A DNA stretch of 39,476 nucleotides from Candidatus Pacearchaeota archaeon (GCA_026395795.1 JAPLYB010000032.1:1-39476); one strand, 5' to 3'. Shown: positions 16,351 to 25,046, counted from the first letter of the stretch. Numbers and translations: made by a program. The notes: generated by a model not told the origin, from the letters alone.

Positions 16351-18036
16351 ATGCCAAACATTGAGATAAACAAAAAAGACTTTGAACATCTTCTTGGAAG
16401 AAAATTCTCTCAAAAAGATCTTGAAAATGTGTTTGAATTCACAAAAGTAGGAATTGAGAAAGTTGAAAATGATAAGATAACTCTTGAAATCAAAGACAGC
16501 AACAGGCTTGATTTGCTTTCTATTGAAGGGGTTGTAAGAGAGGTTAAAGGGATTATAAAGAAAGAAATTGGTTTGAAGGATTATAAAATTGAGAAGTCAA
16601 ACTTTGTCGTAAAAGTTGACCATAAAGTGAAAGCTGTCAGACCCTTTACTGTTTGTGCGGTTATTAAAGATCTCAAATTTACAGAACACTTCATTGAACA
16701 GATGATTCAATTGCAGGAAAAGCTTTGTGAGGGTTTTGGAAAGAAAAGAAGAGATGTGGCCCTAGGGATTTATGATTTTGATAAAATAAAGTGGCCAATA
16801 ACATACACCACTTTCAAACCAGATGCTTTAGGTTTTATTCCCCTTGGTTTTGAAGAAAAATTAACTTTGCGTCAGATTCTAGAAAGACATGAAAAAGGGC
16901 AGATATATGGTGGTTTGCTGCATGGAGCAAAAGAGTACCCTATCTTCATTGATAAAGAACAAAATGTTTTGAGCATGCCGCCAATCATTAATTCAGAATA
17001 TTCTGGAAAAGTAACTAATGAAACAAAGAATGTGTTTATTGAAGTTTCTGGTTTTGATATGAAAAAGATTTCATATGCCTTGAATATAGTTGTAGCTGCT
17101 TTTGCAGATCGTGGCGGAAAAATCTTTCAGGTTAATGTCAGGAATTTAAAGAGCATATTAATTCCCAACTTTTATTCTAGAGTCAAAAAAGTGACTCTTG
17201 AAGAGATTAATGCATTGTTAGGGTTAGGATTAAGTGATAAAGATGTGATATATTGTTTAAAGAAAGCGAGATATGGTGTAAAACAAAAAGGGAATGAATT
17301 TATTGTAGACATTCCTTTCTATAGAGAAGATGTTTTACATAAAGTAGATATTATAGAAGATATTGCTATTGCTCATGGATTCAAGAACATAGAACCAGTT
17401 GAATTGAAGATTCCCACCACTGGCACGCTTTTGAATGAAACAAACAAACAAGAAAAACTCTCAAGTTTACTGATTGGTCTTGAATTCCAAGAAGTCTTGA
17501 CTCTCAATCTATCAAAGAAAAGCGATTTATTTGAAATGATGAATCTTCCTATTTCTGAGATAGTTGAGATTAAAAATCCTGTTTCAGAAAATCAGAACTG
17601 TATAAGAAACTGGTTGATGCCATCTCTTCTTAACTTCTTGAGTCAAAACACCACAAAGATTATGCCGCAAAAAATCTTTGAAATTGGAAAAAGTTTTGAA
17701 GTAGACAATTTAGAATCTAACAAAACCAAGGAAAAAACAAAGGTTGCTTTCGCAATCTCAGAAGCTAGGGCAAACTTTACACAGATTAAACAGGTGTTGG
17801 ATTATTTAGCTGATTTGCTTGGAGTAAAATATTCATTAAAACAGCTCAATCATGGAAGTTTTATTTCCGGAAGATGCGCCGAAATAATTATTTTGGAAAA
17901 AGATATAAAAGGAAGAAATGCGGAAAGGGTCTTGGGAATTATTGGAGAGGTAAATCCAAAGGTTTTGAGCAACTGGAAAATCAAAATGCCTGTCGCTGCA
18001 ATGGAACTTGATTTTGATTTGATAAAAGAATTTTAA
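16351..18036 (+). CDS. pheT: phenylalanyl-tRNA synthetase beta subunit
   Basis: archaeal PheT features: LEIKDSNRLDLLSIEGVVREVKG, YREDVLHKVDIIEDIAIAHGF, GIIGEVNPKVLSNW. Confidence 0.93.
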   Translation: MPNIEINKKDFEHLLGRKFSQKDLENVFEFTKVGIEKVENDKITLEIKDSNRLDLLSIEGVVREVKGIIKKEIGLKDYKIEKSNFVVKVDHKVKAVRPFTVCAVIKDLKFTEHFIEQMIQLQEKLCEGFGKKRRDVALGIYDFDKIKWPITYTTFKPDALGFIPLGFEEKLTLRQILERHEKGQIYGGLLHGAKEYPIFIDKEQNVLSMPPIINSEYSGKVTNETKNVFIEVSGFDMKKISYALNIVVAAFADRGGKIFQVNVRNLKSILIPNFYSRVKKVTLEEINALLGLGLSDKDVIYCLKKARYGVKQKGNEFIVDIPFYREDVLHKVDIIEDIAIAHGFKNIEPVELKIPTTGTLLNETNKQEKLSSLLIGLEFQEVLTLNLSKKSDLFEMMNLPISEIVEIKNPVSENQNCIRNWLMPSLLNFLSQNTTKIMPQKIFEIGKSFEVDNLESNKTKEKTKVAFAISEARANFTQIKQVLDYLADLLGVKYSLKQLNHGSFISGRCAEIIILEKDIKGRNAERVLGIIGEVNPKVLSNWKIKMPVAAMELDFDLIKEF

Positions 18037-18038
18037 AA

Positions 18039-18611
18039 ATGAATGTAAAAAGCCTTATTTTAGGAGCAGGGATTGTAATAGTTTTCGCTTTGCTACTTTG
18101 GTATGGGTTTGAAACTTTTTATCCTTCTCCACAATATGAAAAGTTCTGTAACAATTCTAATGGGGGTTATTCAGAACCAATGAAGGCGCCTTATGCATGT
18201 TCATCTGTAAACTGCACATTCTCTCAACAATTACAAAATGAAACAGATCAATGTTATGGAGACGGAGGACAACCTACCTACAATCATGATGAAAATGGAT
18301 GTTCTATTTCTTTGAAAAAATGTGATTTTTGTAACAAAAGTTTTGAAGAAGCTATGAAGAAGAGAGGAAATCTGGTCTTTGTTTTCTCTTTGATAATTGG
18401 AATCATTGTTTTATTGATTGGATATCTTCTTTTAAGTACAGAACCTATAGGAATTTCATTAATTGCATCTGGTGTTTGGGCTCTATTTTATGGGGCAATA
18501 AATAACTGGAGAAATCTTGTTAGTGTTTGGAAATTCTTATTATTGTTAATTGCTTTTATAGTAATTATCTTTCTTGCCTTTAAGGTTAATAGAAAAAATA
18601 AGAAATTCTAG
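18039..18611 (+). CDS. membrane protein with Cys-containing extracytoplasmic loop
   Basis: TM helices, several Cys. Confidence 0.6.
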   Translation: MNVKSLILGAGIVIVFALLLWYGFETFYPSPQYEKFCNNSNGGYSEPMKAPYACSSVNCTFSQQLQNETDQCYGDGGQPTYNHDENGCSISLKKCDFCNKSFEEAMKKRGNLVFVFSLIIGIIVLLIGYLLLSTEPIGISLIASGVWALFYGAINNWRNLVSVWKFLLLLIAFIVIIFLAFKVNRKNKKF

Positions 18612-18626
18612 AAAAATAGAATGACA

Positions 18627-19109
18627 TTAACCCATGTAACTATTTCTCTTTTTTTCTCCTTCTACATTGACTTTACTTAAAGAATCAATCACTACTTTCA
18701 AACTTGGTTTGATTTCCTGCCAAGTTTTGAATGTTTGGGTGATGAACTGAGCTTCTGTTTTTTCGTTGTAATTTATATCTAGTTTTATTGATTTTAATTC
18801 TATTTCAACTAAGGACTGATAGTTCTCTTTTATTGCTTCTTTATCACTATTGCTGAAATTCTTTAAAGCAGCCATGATAAATGCTGGAGCAACAACCGGG
18901 TTTAGAACTGCCTCAAAAAACCGTAAGAAAGCTCCGACTTTTTCTCCCACTCCTTTTCTTATCTCTCTTAGTATAAAATCTGTTTCTCTTTCTTGAATCT
19001 TTTCTATTTCAAACTCTTTATTAAGATCATCAAAACTAGGTAATTTATACTTCTTTCTTAATGGTTCATACTGTTTTTTAAAATGTGCGAGACAACTGTC
19101 CTTTTCCAT
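18627..19109 (-). CDS. hypothetical protein
   Basis: 160-aa helical ORF. Confidence 0.55.
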   Translation of the reverse strand: MEKDSCLAHFKKQYEPLRKKYKLPSFDDLNKEFEIEKIQERETDFILREIRKGVGEKVGAFLRFFEAVLNPVVAPAFIMAALKNFSNSDKEAIKENYQSLVEIELKSIKLDINYNEKTEAQFITQTFKTWQEIKPSLKVVIDSLSKVNVEGEKKRNSYMG

Positions 19110-19166
19110 GATGCTTCTAAGCAGAATTGGTTTTTAAATGTTGTTTAGAATTTGAGAGTAGAAAAA

Positions 19167-19179
19167 GCCTCTGACGAGA
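19167..19179. repeat. 13-bp partial copy of the tRNA-Thr 3' end
   Basis: gcctctgacgaga, identical to 19560-19572. Confidence 0.5.
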
Positions 19180-19229
19180 GTTAATCCTTTTAGTTGCCTT
19201 TTTGAGAGAATTGTTAAGTTCCCAAAAGA

Positions 19230-19502
19230 TTAGCCAAAAACCTTTCTTCGATTTTCTTCATAAACATTTTTCGGAATAAATTTGATTGCAATAAATGCAG
19301 TAGCAGGAACCAAAATTAAATCATCAATCTGCCCAAGAACTGGAATAAAGTCAGGTATTAAATCAATAGGAGAAACAAAGTAGGCTAAAGAAAATCCTAA
19401 TAGTGCTTTAGAGAAAAAAGGCACCCTTTTGTCAGATGTTAATACCCTATAGAATTTAACATACCTCTTGAAACTATTTTTTATTTTTTTTAATGTAACC
19501 AT
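19230..19502 (-). CDS. YkvA/DUF1232-family protein
   Basis: VPFFSKALLGFSLAYFVSPIDLIPDFIPVLGQIDDLILVPATAF is the DUF1232 signature. Confidence 0.85.
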   Translation of the reverse strand: MVTLKKIKNSFKRYVKFYRVLTSDKRVPFFSKALLGFSLAYFVSPIDLIPDFIPVLGQIDDLILVPATAFIAIKFIPKNVYEENRRKVFG

Positions 19503-19559
19503 CTATTTGTTTGCTTAAGACTTTTTAAACTCTTCTTTATATGGACTAAAAGGGGTTAA

Positions 19560-19630
19560 GCCTCTGACGAGAATTGAACTCGCGACCCCCTCCTTACCAA
19601 GGAGATACTCTACCACTGAGCTACAGAGGC
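19560..19630 (-). tRNA. tRNA-Thr(GGT)
   Basis: reverse complement folds: GCCTCTG/CAGAGGC acceptor, TCTCC-TTGGTAA-GGAGG anticodon arm, GCGAG-TTCAATT-CTCGT T arm. Confidence 0.93.
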
Positions 19631-19690
19631 ACAATTCTCTAAAGAAAAAGGTTTTTTAAACATTCTTAACATATAGTTATTGCAGAAATT

Positions 19691-19792
19691 AGCCCCGTAG
19701 TATAGCGGTCAAATTTTTCAAGAAATTCTTGAAGAAGACTAAGTATGCTGGCCTCTGGAGCCGGCGACCACGGTTCGAATCCGTGCGGGGCT
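19691..19792 (+). tRNA. tRNA-Gln(CTG) with a 30-nt D-loop intron
   Basis: AGCCCCG/CGGGGCT acceptor, CTGGC-CTCTGGA-GCCGG anticodon arm, T arm CCACGGTTCGAATCCGTG; insertion after GGTCAA. Confidence 0.92.
19713..19742 (+). other. archaeal tRNA intron (BHB-type) in the tRNA-Gln D-loop
   Basis: central helix GGTC/GACT, bulges AAA and AAG, inner helix TTTTTCAAG/CTTGAAGAA; removal restores a canonical D-loop. Confidence 0.88.
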
Positions 19793-19815
19793 ATTCTGCT
19801 TTTATTTCATAAAAA

Positions 19816-20589
19816 ATGATAGAATTGATGCAAGCAATAATCTTGAGTGTAATTCAGGGGGTAACAGAATGGCTGCCGATAAGTAGTTCTGGGCATCTTG
19901 CTTTTATCCAGTACTTATTTGGCATCAACAATTTGGCTTTTGATGTTTTCCTTCATTTTGCTTCTATACTTGCAGTTATCTTTGTTTTTAGGAAAGAAAT
20001 CGCAAGTTTGTTTGATTTCACAAAGAAGAAGAATATAAAATATTTCCTTTTACTTTTCATTGCTACCATCCCTGCAGCAATTGTTGGTTATCTGCTTCGT
20101 AATGTGATAGGAGATCTGTTTTCCAAAATCATTTTTGTTGGTATATTCTTCATGATAAATGGAGTTTTTATTTTTTCAACCAAATTCATTAAGCCATCTA
20201 AAGAAAAAAGGGAGCATCCTTCTTTATTCGGAGCAATTGGAATAGGCATTGCCCAAGTATTTGCTCTCCTGCCAGGAATTTCAAGAAGCGGTTCAACAAT
20301 CTCTGCAGGATTATTCAATGGAGTAGATAGAGAAGAAGCGGTAAAATTTTCATTCCTGCTTTCAATTCCTGTTGTTCTAGGAGCTGCTGTTCTTGAAACA
20401 AAGGATTTTATTTTTTCAAACATAGATATTGGATTGCTAATAATCTCGTTTATAACAACTTTCTTCATTAGTATTCTTGCAATAATACTCTTAAAGAAAA
20501 TTGTAAAAGGCAATTATTTCTATCTTTTTGGAATCTATACATTCATCTTAGGTATTGTTGTCTTGGCTTTCAACTTCTTTAAAGGTTAA
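19816..20589 (+). CDS. uppP: undecaprenyl-diphosphatase (BacA/UppP family)
   Basis: GVTEWLPISSSGHLAFIQ and LLPGISRSGSTISAGLF. Confidence 0.93.
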   Translation: MIELMQAIILSVIQGVTEWLPISSSGHLAFIQYLFGINNLAFDVFLHFASILAVIFVFRKEIASLFDFTKKKNIKYFLLLFIATIPAAIVGYLLRNVIGDLFSKIIFVGIFFMINGVFIFSTKFIKPSKEKREHPSLFGAIGIGIAQVFALLPGISRSGSTISAGLFNGVDREEAVKFSFLLSIPVVLGAAVLETKDFIFSNIDIGLLIISFITTFFISILAIILLKKIVKGNYFYLFGIYTFILGIVVLAFNFFKG

Positions 20590-20697
20590 TCTCGACATCT
20601 CTACAACTCCAACATTCATTACAGTCCATAATTTTAAATATCTCTTATTTTTGTTTGTAGTATGCTTGAAAAACAAAAGTCCTAGAAAATCAGAAGA

Positions 20698-20872
20698 TGC
20701 TCAAAATTTTGAATTTTGGGCACACAGAAAATCAAAAATTTTCTAGTGTTTTCGGGACACCAAAAATCCTACAAGATTTTTTAGTGTTTTTCGGCATGCT
20801 CGGAAACCAAGTTTCCGGCGACCCAAAAACTCGAAAGTTTTTTAGGGTGCCAAAACCGCAAGGTTTTTTAGC
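20698..20872. repeat. array of six consecutive hairpins upstream of tRNA-Glu
   Basis: H1 20698-20722, H2 20722-20749, H3 20757-20787, H4 20800-20818, H5 20821-20848, H6 20849-20872; stems 6-11 bp, loops 3-6 nt. Confidence 0.75.
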
Positions 20873-20874
20873 AA

Positions 20875-20947
20875 GCTCCCATAGTCTAGAGGCCAAGGAT
20901 ACTGCCTTCTCAAGGCAGTGACACGAGTTCGAATCTCGTTGGGAGCA
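20875..20947 (+). tRNA. tRNA-Glu(CTC)
   Basis: GCTCCCA/TGGGAGC acceptor, CTGCC-TTCTCAA-GGCAG anticodon arm, ACGAG-TTCGAAT-CTCGT T arm. Confidence 0.94.
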
Positions 20948-20949
20948 TT
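20925..20949 (+). repeat. attL (25 bp, tRNA-Glu 3' end)
   Basis: gagttcgaatctcgttgggagcatt identical to 29740-29764. Confidence 0.9.
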
Positions 20950-20996
20950 TATGACACGAGGAAAAGGCTTATAAAGAGCCTTTTCTTTAGTGGCGT

Positions 20997-22118
20997 ATGA
21001 CAACGAGTAAGATTCCCCTACAGAAAAGATACGACAAAAGTAAGAAGGACAATATCGTTAAGTGGATTGTTCCTGAAAAACAAAAAGAAGATATCAAAAA
21101 ATATATCGACGCTTACGAGAATGGCGACATAACAAACAGAATAGGAACTAATATGCACGTGATAATCGAGAGAGAATTAGATTATCTCAAGGTTTCTTTG
21201 CAAAGTATAAACAAGGACAAACCAATAAAAGAAGACATAACCACATTCAAGAATAATCTTATTCAGAACAAGATAAAGAGATATAACCAAAAAACTAAAA
21301 AGCATGACGGCGAACCTTATTCTTTGAAGACCAAAAAAGCCATGCTTGAAGCAGTTAAAAAATATCTTAAATGGAAGTTTCCAGATAAACCAGAGATTCT
21401 TGTGCCTTTAGAAATAAAAATAAATTCTAAAAAGAATGATTATAATTACTTGACTCTTGATGAGATAGATAAACTCTATAAGAACTGCAAGAACGACGAA
21501 GAACGATACTTTATTGCCGTTTTGTTCTCAAGTGGGGCAAGAATCGAGGAATTTCTTAATATTCGATACAGCGATATAACTCTTCCAAAAGGTGAAGAGA
21601 ATTTCGTTAAGATTAGATTAAGAAGTGAGTTCACAAAAACCGAAAGCAGAACAATCTCTCTATACTATAAAAATTGCCTTGAAGCAACTCGAGACTTCTT
21701 AAAACAAAGAGAGAATGAAGGCATAAAACCAGAAGAGGCAGTTCTAACAAAAAAATACGGCAATCTTCGGGGGTGGTTATCTACATTCGGAAAAAGAGTT
21801 TTGAATAAAAGAGTTTCTTGTCATCAATTTAGACATTCAAGTGCGACTTGGTTGGCTTCAAGATTAAACCGACAACAATTATGTATTTATTTTGGTTGGA
21901 AATTCTCAAGCAACATGCCCGATAGATACATCTCAAGAAACGGCGTAGATATGGAAGAAGCGAATAATAAGTTTTCAGCAACAGAATTAGAAGAATTAAA
22001 AAATAGGCTTGATAGGACTGAACAAAAGCTTAGTAGAACTGAAGAAACCTTAAAATTAGCTTTAGATAGTGGAACTAAAACTTTAACAGATGTCAAAGAA
22101 CGATTGGCTAAAAAATAA
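20997..22118 (+). CDS. tyrosine recombinase/integrase, archaeal type, C-terminal coiled coil
   Basis: SSGARIEEFLNIRYSDI, CHQFRHSSATWLASR, ...DRYISRNG catalytic R/HxxR/Y. Confidence 0.88.
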   Translation: MTTSKIPLQKRYDKSKKDNIVKWIVPEKQKEDIKKYIDAYENGDITNRIGTNMHVIIERELDYLKVSLQSINKDKPIKEDITTFKNNLIQNKIKRYNQKTKKHDGEPYSLKTKKAMLEAVKKYLKWKFPDKPEILVPLEIKINSKKNDYNYLTLDEIDKLYKNCKNDEERYFIAVLFSSGARIEEFLNIRYSDITLPKGEENFVKIRLRSEFTKTESRTISLYYKNCLEATRDFLKQRENEGIKPEEAVLTKKYGNLRGWLSTFGKRVLNKRVSCHQFRHSSATWLASRLNRQQLCIYFGWKFSSNMPDRYISRNGVDMEEANNKFSATELEELKNRLDRTEQKLSRTEETLKLALDSGTKTLTDVKERLAKK

Positions 22119-22120
22119 AA

Positions 22121-22786
22121 TTATTTCTTATGTTTCTTTAGATAAGCTTTTCCTTTATCAGTAAGAGAAAGTTTATAATCGATTTTTATAAAATCATCAT
22201 ACAAAAGAAAAATGAGCTTTGCTCCAAAGTTATCTTTTCCAAATTGTTTAAACATTTCTATAAGTTTTTGATGTTGTTTATCTGAAGGTTGTTGTTCTTT
22301 AATTTCGACAAGTATTTTATCTACGAGAATACTTTTTAATTCGCCCTCTTCAAAGCTTTTATAACGTCTGTATGAATATTGTTCTGCTTCTTTAATTCTC
22401 TTTTTGTTCAATATTAATGTTTTTGGTCGTCCCCTTCTTTCTTCTCCTTCAAGTTCAAGGGATTTTCTCTTAATCCAACCTTCTTTTTCTAGCATATTTA
22501 TCCAATAATTGAATGTATTGCGATTTATTCCTAATTTTCTCTGAATATCTGCAATTGCTAAATTTTCTTCCGAAGATAATATTTCAAATATCTTCTTTCT
22601 GATTTCACTCTTTCTTTGCATCCGACTTAAGAGATTTTTAGCATATACCTCTGTTTGTTCTGGTTTCATTTTCTTCATAGAACTTAGTCTTCTCTTTTCT
22701 TTGTCATATATCTCTTTCTCTTCCTTCTTAGACATCTTTCTCTTCCAGTTCCAATTTTTATTTTGTTTATATTCAGTGTTTTTCAT
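22121..22786 (-). CDS. winged-helix transcriptional regulator
   Basis: IADIQRKLGINRNTFNYWINMLEKEGWIKRK; internal start MKNTEYKQ preferred over the track start at 22840. Confidence 0.65.
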   Translation of the reverse strand: MKNTEYKQNKNWNWKRKMSKKEEKEIYDKEKRRLSSMKKMKPEQTEVYAKNLLSRMQRKSEIRKKIFEILSSEENLAIADIQRKLGINRNTFNYWINMLEKEGWIKRKSLELEGEERRGRPKTLILNKKRIKEAEQYSYRRYKSFEEGELKSILVDKILVEIKEQQPSDKQHQKLIEMFKQFGKDNFGAKLIFLLYDDFIKIDYKLSLTDKGKAYLKKHKK

Positions 22787-22787
22787 A

Positions 22788-22810
22788 GTTATAACCATAA
22801 TGGTCATAAC
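22788..22810. promoter_or_regulatory. near-perfect 23-bp palindrome at a divergent promoter
   Basis: GTTATAACCAT-A-ATGGTCATAAC (one mismatch). Confidence 0.55.
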
Positions 22811-22829
22811 ATATATCCTTATAAATATT

Positions 22830-23009
22830 ATGCCCCCCACCCCATATATGGAGTCAATTAATATTTACAAAGAGAAGTGCCCCCATTGTAAAAAGGAGTT
22901 TACTTCTACAAACGAAACGGAAGTAAGACATAATTTTATTACTCATAAAGGGGCTTGTCCTGTTTTAAAAAACAGACTTAAAGAACAAAATGGAAAACCC
23001 TCAAATTGA
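22830..23009 (+). CDS. small zinc-finger-like protein
   Basis: CPHCKKEFTSTNETEVRHNFITHKGACP; start at the internal ATG. Confidence 0.6.
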   Translation: MPPTPYMESINIYKEKCPHCKKEFTSTNETEVRHNFITHKGACPVLKNRLKEQNGKPSN

Positions 23010-23106
23010 TACTCTAAAACTGCTAGAAGTTCAGGTTATGGAATTTCAAAATCTTTGTCAAGAAGTCGAAGATTTAATTAAACAAAAAGAGGTAAAAAAA
23101 AGCTAA
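22990..23106 (+). CDS. 38-aa hypothetical protein
   Basis: MENPQIDTLKLLEVQVMEFQNLCQEVEDLIKQKEVKKS; overlaps the upstream stop. Confidence 0.4.
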   Translation: MENPQIDTLKLLEVQVMEFQNLCQEVEDLIKQKEVKKS

Positions 23107-23107
23107 A

Positions 23108-23296
23108 ATGGAAAATAAGGATATAGGTTACAGGGATAAAGAATGTTTTCTAGTTTATTTGGATGACAATAACCAGCAAGTTTCTGCTTATGTTTATGTT
23201 GTTGACATAAAAGAAAATCTGATTACTTTCAAAACCCCCAAAAATATTATCACCATTCCGACAAGTAGAGTAATTAAAATGAAGGAGAAGATTTAA
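23108..23296 (+). CDS. hypothetical beta-rich small protein
   Basis: 62-aa ORF in a compact operon. Confidence 0.5.
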   Translation: MENKDIGYRDKECFLVYLDDNNQQVSAYVYVVDIKENLITFKTPKNIITIPTSRVIKMKEKI

Positions 23297-23300
23297 AAAA

Positions 23301-24824
23301 ATGCCTGAAAAAGTTGATGGTTATATCGATGAAGCAAAAATAGACCACATTTTTGGAAAACCAAAGCCCGTTTTTCAAAGTCTTGGATGCGGAATACATA
23401 ACGGTCATTTTTATTTTGGAACAGTGATTTACGCTGAAAATAAACCTTTTGATGCTGTAATCACAGATACTGGAGATTATCATATTGCTTATCCCATGCG
23501 TGATGAAATAAAAGAGGTTTTTGGTCTCAACTATCGATTTCCTCTTTATGATGATATGATTGACTATGCTTGGAGTAATGAAGGTATTTCAGATTTTCTA
23601 AAGGGAGTTTATAACCCTGAAGAAATGAAAATTATCTTAAAAAATCAGTTTGAAAAAATAAAAAAGAAGATTGAGGAGTTAATGGAATACCATGATAAAA
23701 GAATTTATCTTTCTGTTGCTTGCGATATAATAAGCACATACTTTTTGCCCGTCTGGTCTGCAAGGGGCATAACTTATTTCAAAGGAGACGCTGGTTCAGG
23801 AAAAACAAAGAGTGCTTCTATTTATGGCTTGTCTGCGTTTAATCCGTTACAGGCGGGCAATATAACACCGTCTGCATTATTCAGGACAATTGAAAGCACC
23901 AAAGGAACGATGATTATTGACAATTTCGATAATCTTCCTGAAGACCAAAAAAATGAGATTATTCATCTGTTGCAAGTTTGCTACAAAAAAGGTTTAAAGT
24001 ATAGCCGTAGCGAAGAGAAAGGCAAACAAAGGAGACCTACAACATTTGATACTTTCTGCAATCTTGTTTTAAATAATATTATGGGTTTAGATGATGTAAC
24101 CTTATCAAGATGCAACGAGACAGACCTTTTGAAAACAACCTCTGATAAAGGAAAATTACAACCAGACTCAAAAGACGCATTTTGGAAAATCTTTAGAGAT
24201 GATATGCATGTCTACGCTTTGCAAAACTGGAAAGCGGTTTTAGAATGTTATGAAGAGTTAGATGTTGATTTAATAAATAGAGACTTAGAAAAAGTCAAGC
24301 CAATTTTAACAATAGCCAAAATCGTAGATGAACAAGTCTATAAACAACTTTTAGATTATTTCAAAGAACAATCAGAGCTTTCTAAAGTTAAAGATTTAAA
24401 AGATGACTGGGGATATCAGTTACTTAAAAAAATTAAAGAGATTGTTTCTCAGAATGGCGATTGTTGTATAAAAACTGAGACTTTAACAGATGAACTTGCT
24501 AATTTGGTACTTGACTCAGAAGCACGAGACTACAAAAAACAGAAGCATGGATTAAGCATATTTATCGGTAAGAGAATTAGAGCTGTTCCCATGTGGAAAA
24601 ATAGCGGCAGAATGATAAATGGTAAAAGTGAATATTTTTTCAAACGTGAAGATATTCAAAAGCTTTTAGAAATCAAAGGTTATGTTGAGAACTCTACTAA
24701 CCCTACAATCCCTACTAACTCTACTAACCCAACTAATTCTACATCTGAAATTCTTGTAGAGAAGGTAGAATTAGTAGAATTAAAAGGAGATAAGCAAGAG
24801 AATGAAACACCTAACACCAATTAA
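23301..24824 (+). CDS. P-loop ATPase, possible plasmid/virus replicative helicase-like protein
   Basis: Walker A FKGDAGSGKTKSASIYG, Walker B-like GTMIIDNFDNL, low-complexity Thr/Asn/Pro segment near the C terminus. Confidence 0.7.
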   Translation: MPEKVDGYIDEAKIDHIFGKPKPVFQSLGCGIHNGHFYFGTVIYAENKPFDAVITDTGDYHIAYPMRDEIKEVFGLNYRFPLYDDMIDYAWSNEGISDFLKGVYNPEEMKIILKNQFEKIKKKIEELMEYHDKRIYLSVACDIISTYFLPVWSARGITYFKGDAGSGKTKSASIYGLSAFNPLQAGNITPSALFRTIESTKGTMIIDNFDNLPEDQKNEIIHLLQVCYKKGLKYSRSEEKGKQRRPTTFDTFCNLVLNNIMGLDDVTLSRCNETDLLKTTSDKGKLQPDSKDAFWKIFRDDMHVYALQNWKAVLECYEELDVDLINRDLEKVKPILTIAKIVDEQVYKQLLDYFKEQSELSKVKDLKDDWGYQLLKKIKEIVSQNGDCCIKTETLTDELANLVLDSEARDYKKQKHGLSIFIGKRIRAVPMWKNSGRMINGKSEYFFKREDIQKLLEIKGYVENSTNPTIPTNSTNPTNSTSEILVEKVELVELKGDKQENETPNTN

Positions 24825-25041
24825 AGCAATAAAAAAGTATTGTAAAGAGCAGTGCTGTAATATGGAAATAGAAAGCTGGAAGAAATGCCCAACAACCACT
24901 TGCTACCTATATCCTTATCGCTTAGGTAAGAGACCCATAACTAAAACATTACCTGAACAATCTAACACTCAAAAAGTGATAGATAGCCCGCATAATTTGA
25001 CTAAAAACAACGAAATAAAGGATATCTCTCAAACCGAATGA
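24802..25041 (+). CDS. small Cys-rich protein of a phage/plasmid-associated type
   Basis: IKAIKKYCKEQCCNMEIESWKKCPTTTCYLYPYRLGKRP. Confidence 0.65.
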   Translation: MKHLTPIKAIKKYCKEQCCNMEIESWKKCPTTTCYLYPYRLGKRPITKTLPEQSNTQKVIDSPHNLTKNNEIKDISQTE

Positions 25042-25046
25042 TAGTA

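Noticed and set aside
19711-19742. tRNA-Gln insertion as a sign of a split/trans-spliced tRNA or pseudogene
   Set aside because: Both halves are contiguous and on one strand, all arms fold, and a BHB-like motif explains removal of 30 nt in cis
20088-20513. Antisense 141-aa ORF over uppP
   Set aside because: uppP motifs are unambiguous on the plus strand
20698-20872. CRISPR array
   Set aside because: Units differ in sequence and spacing; no identical repeats with unique spacers and no cas genes
20555-20921. ORFs 20555..20746 and 20697..20921 as proteins
   Set aside because: They run through the uppP end, the hairpin array and tRNA-Glu; translations are low-complexity by-products of the repeats
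22701-22829. N-terminal 43 aa of the 22701..23009 ORF
   Set aside because: Antisense to the wHTH gene and spans the divergent promoter; internal start at 22830 is more plausible
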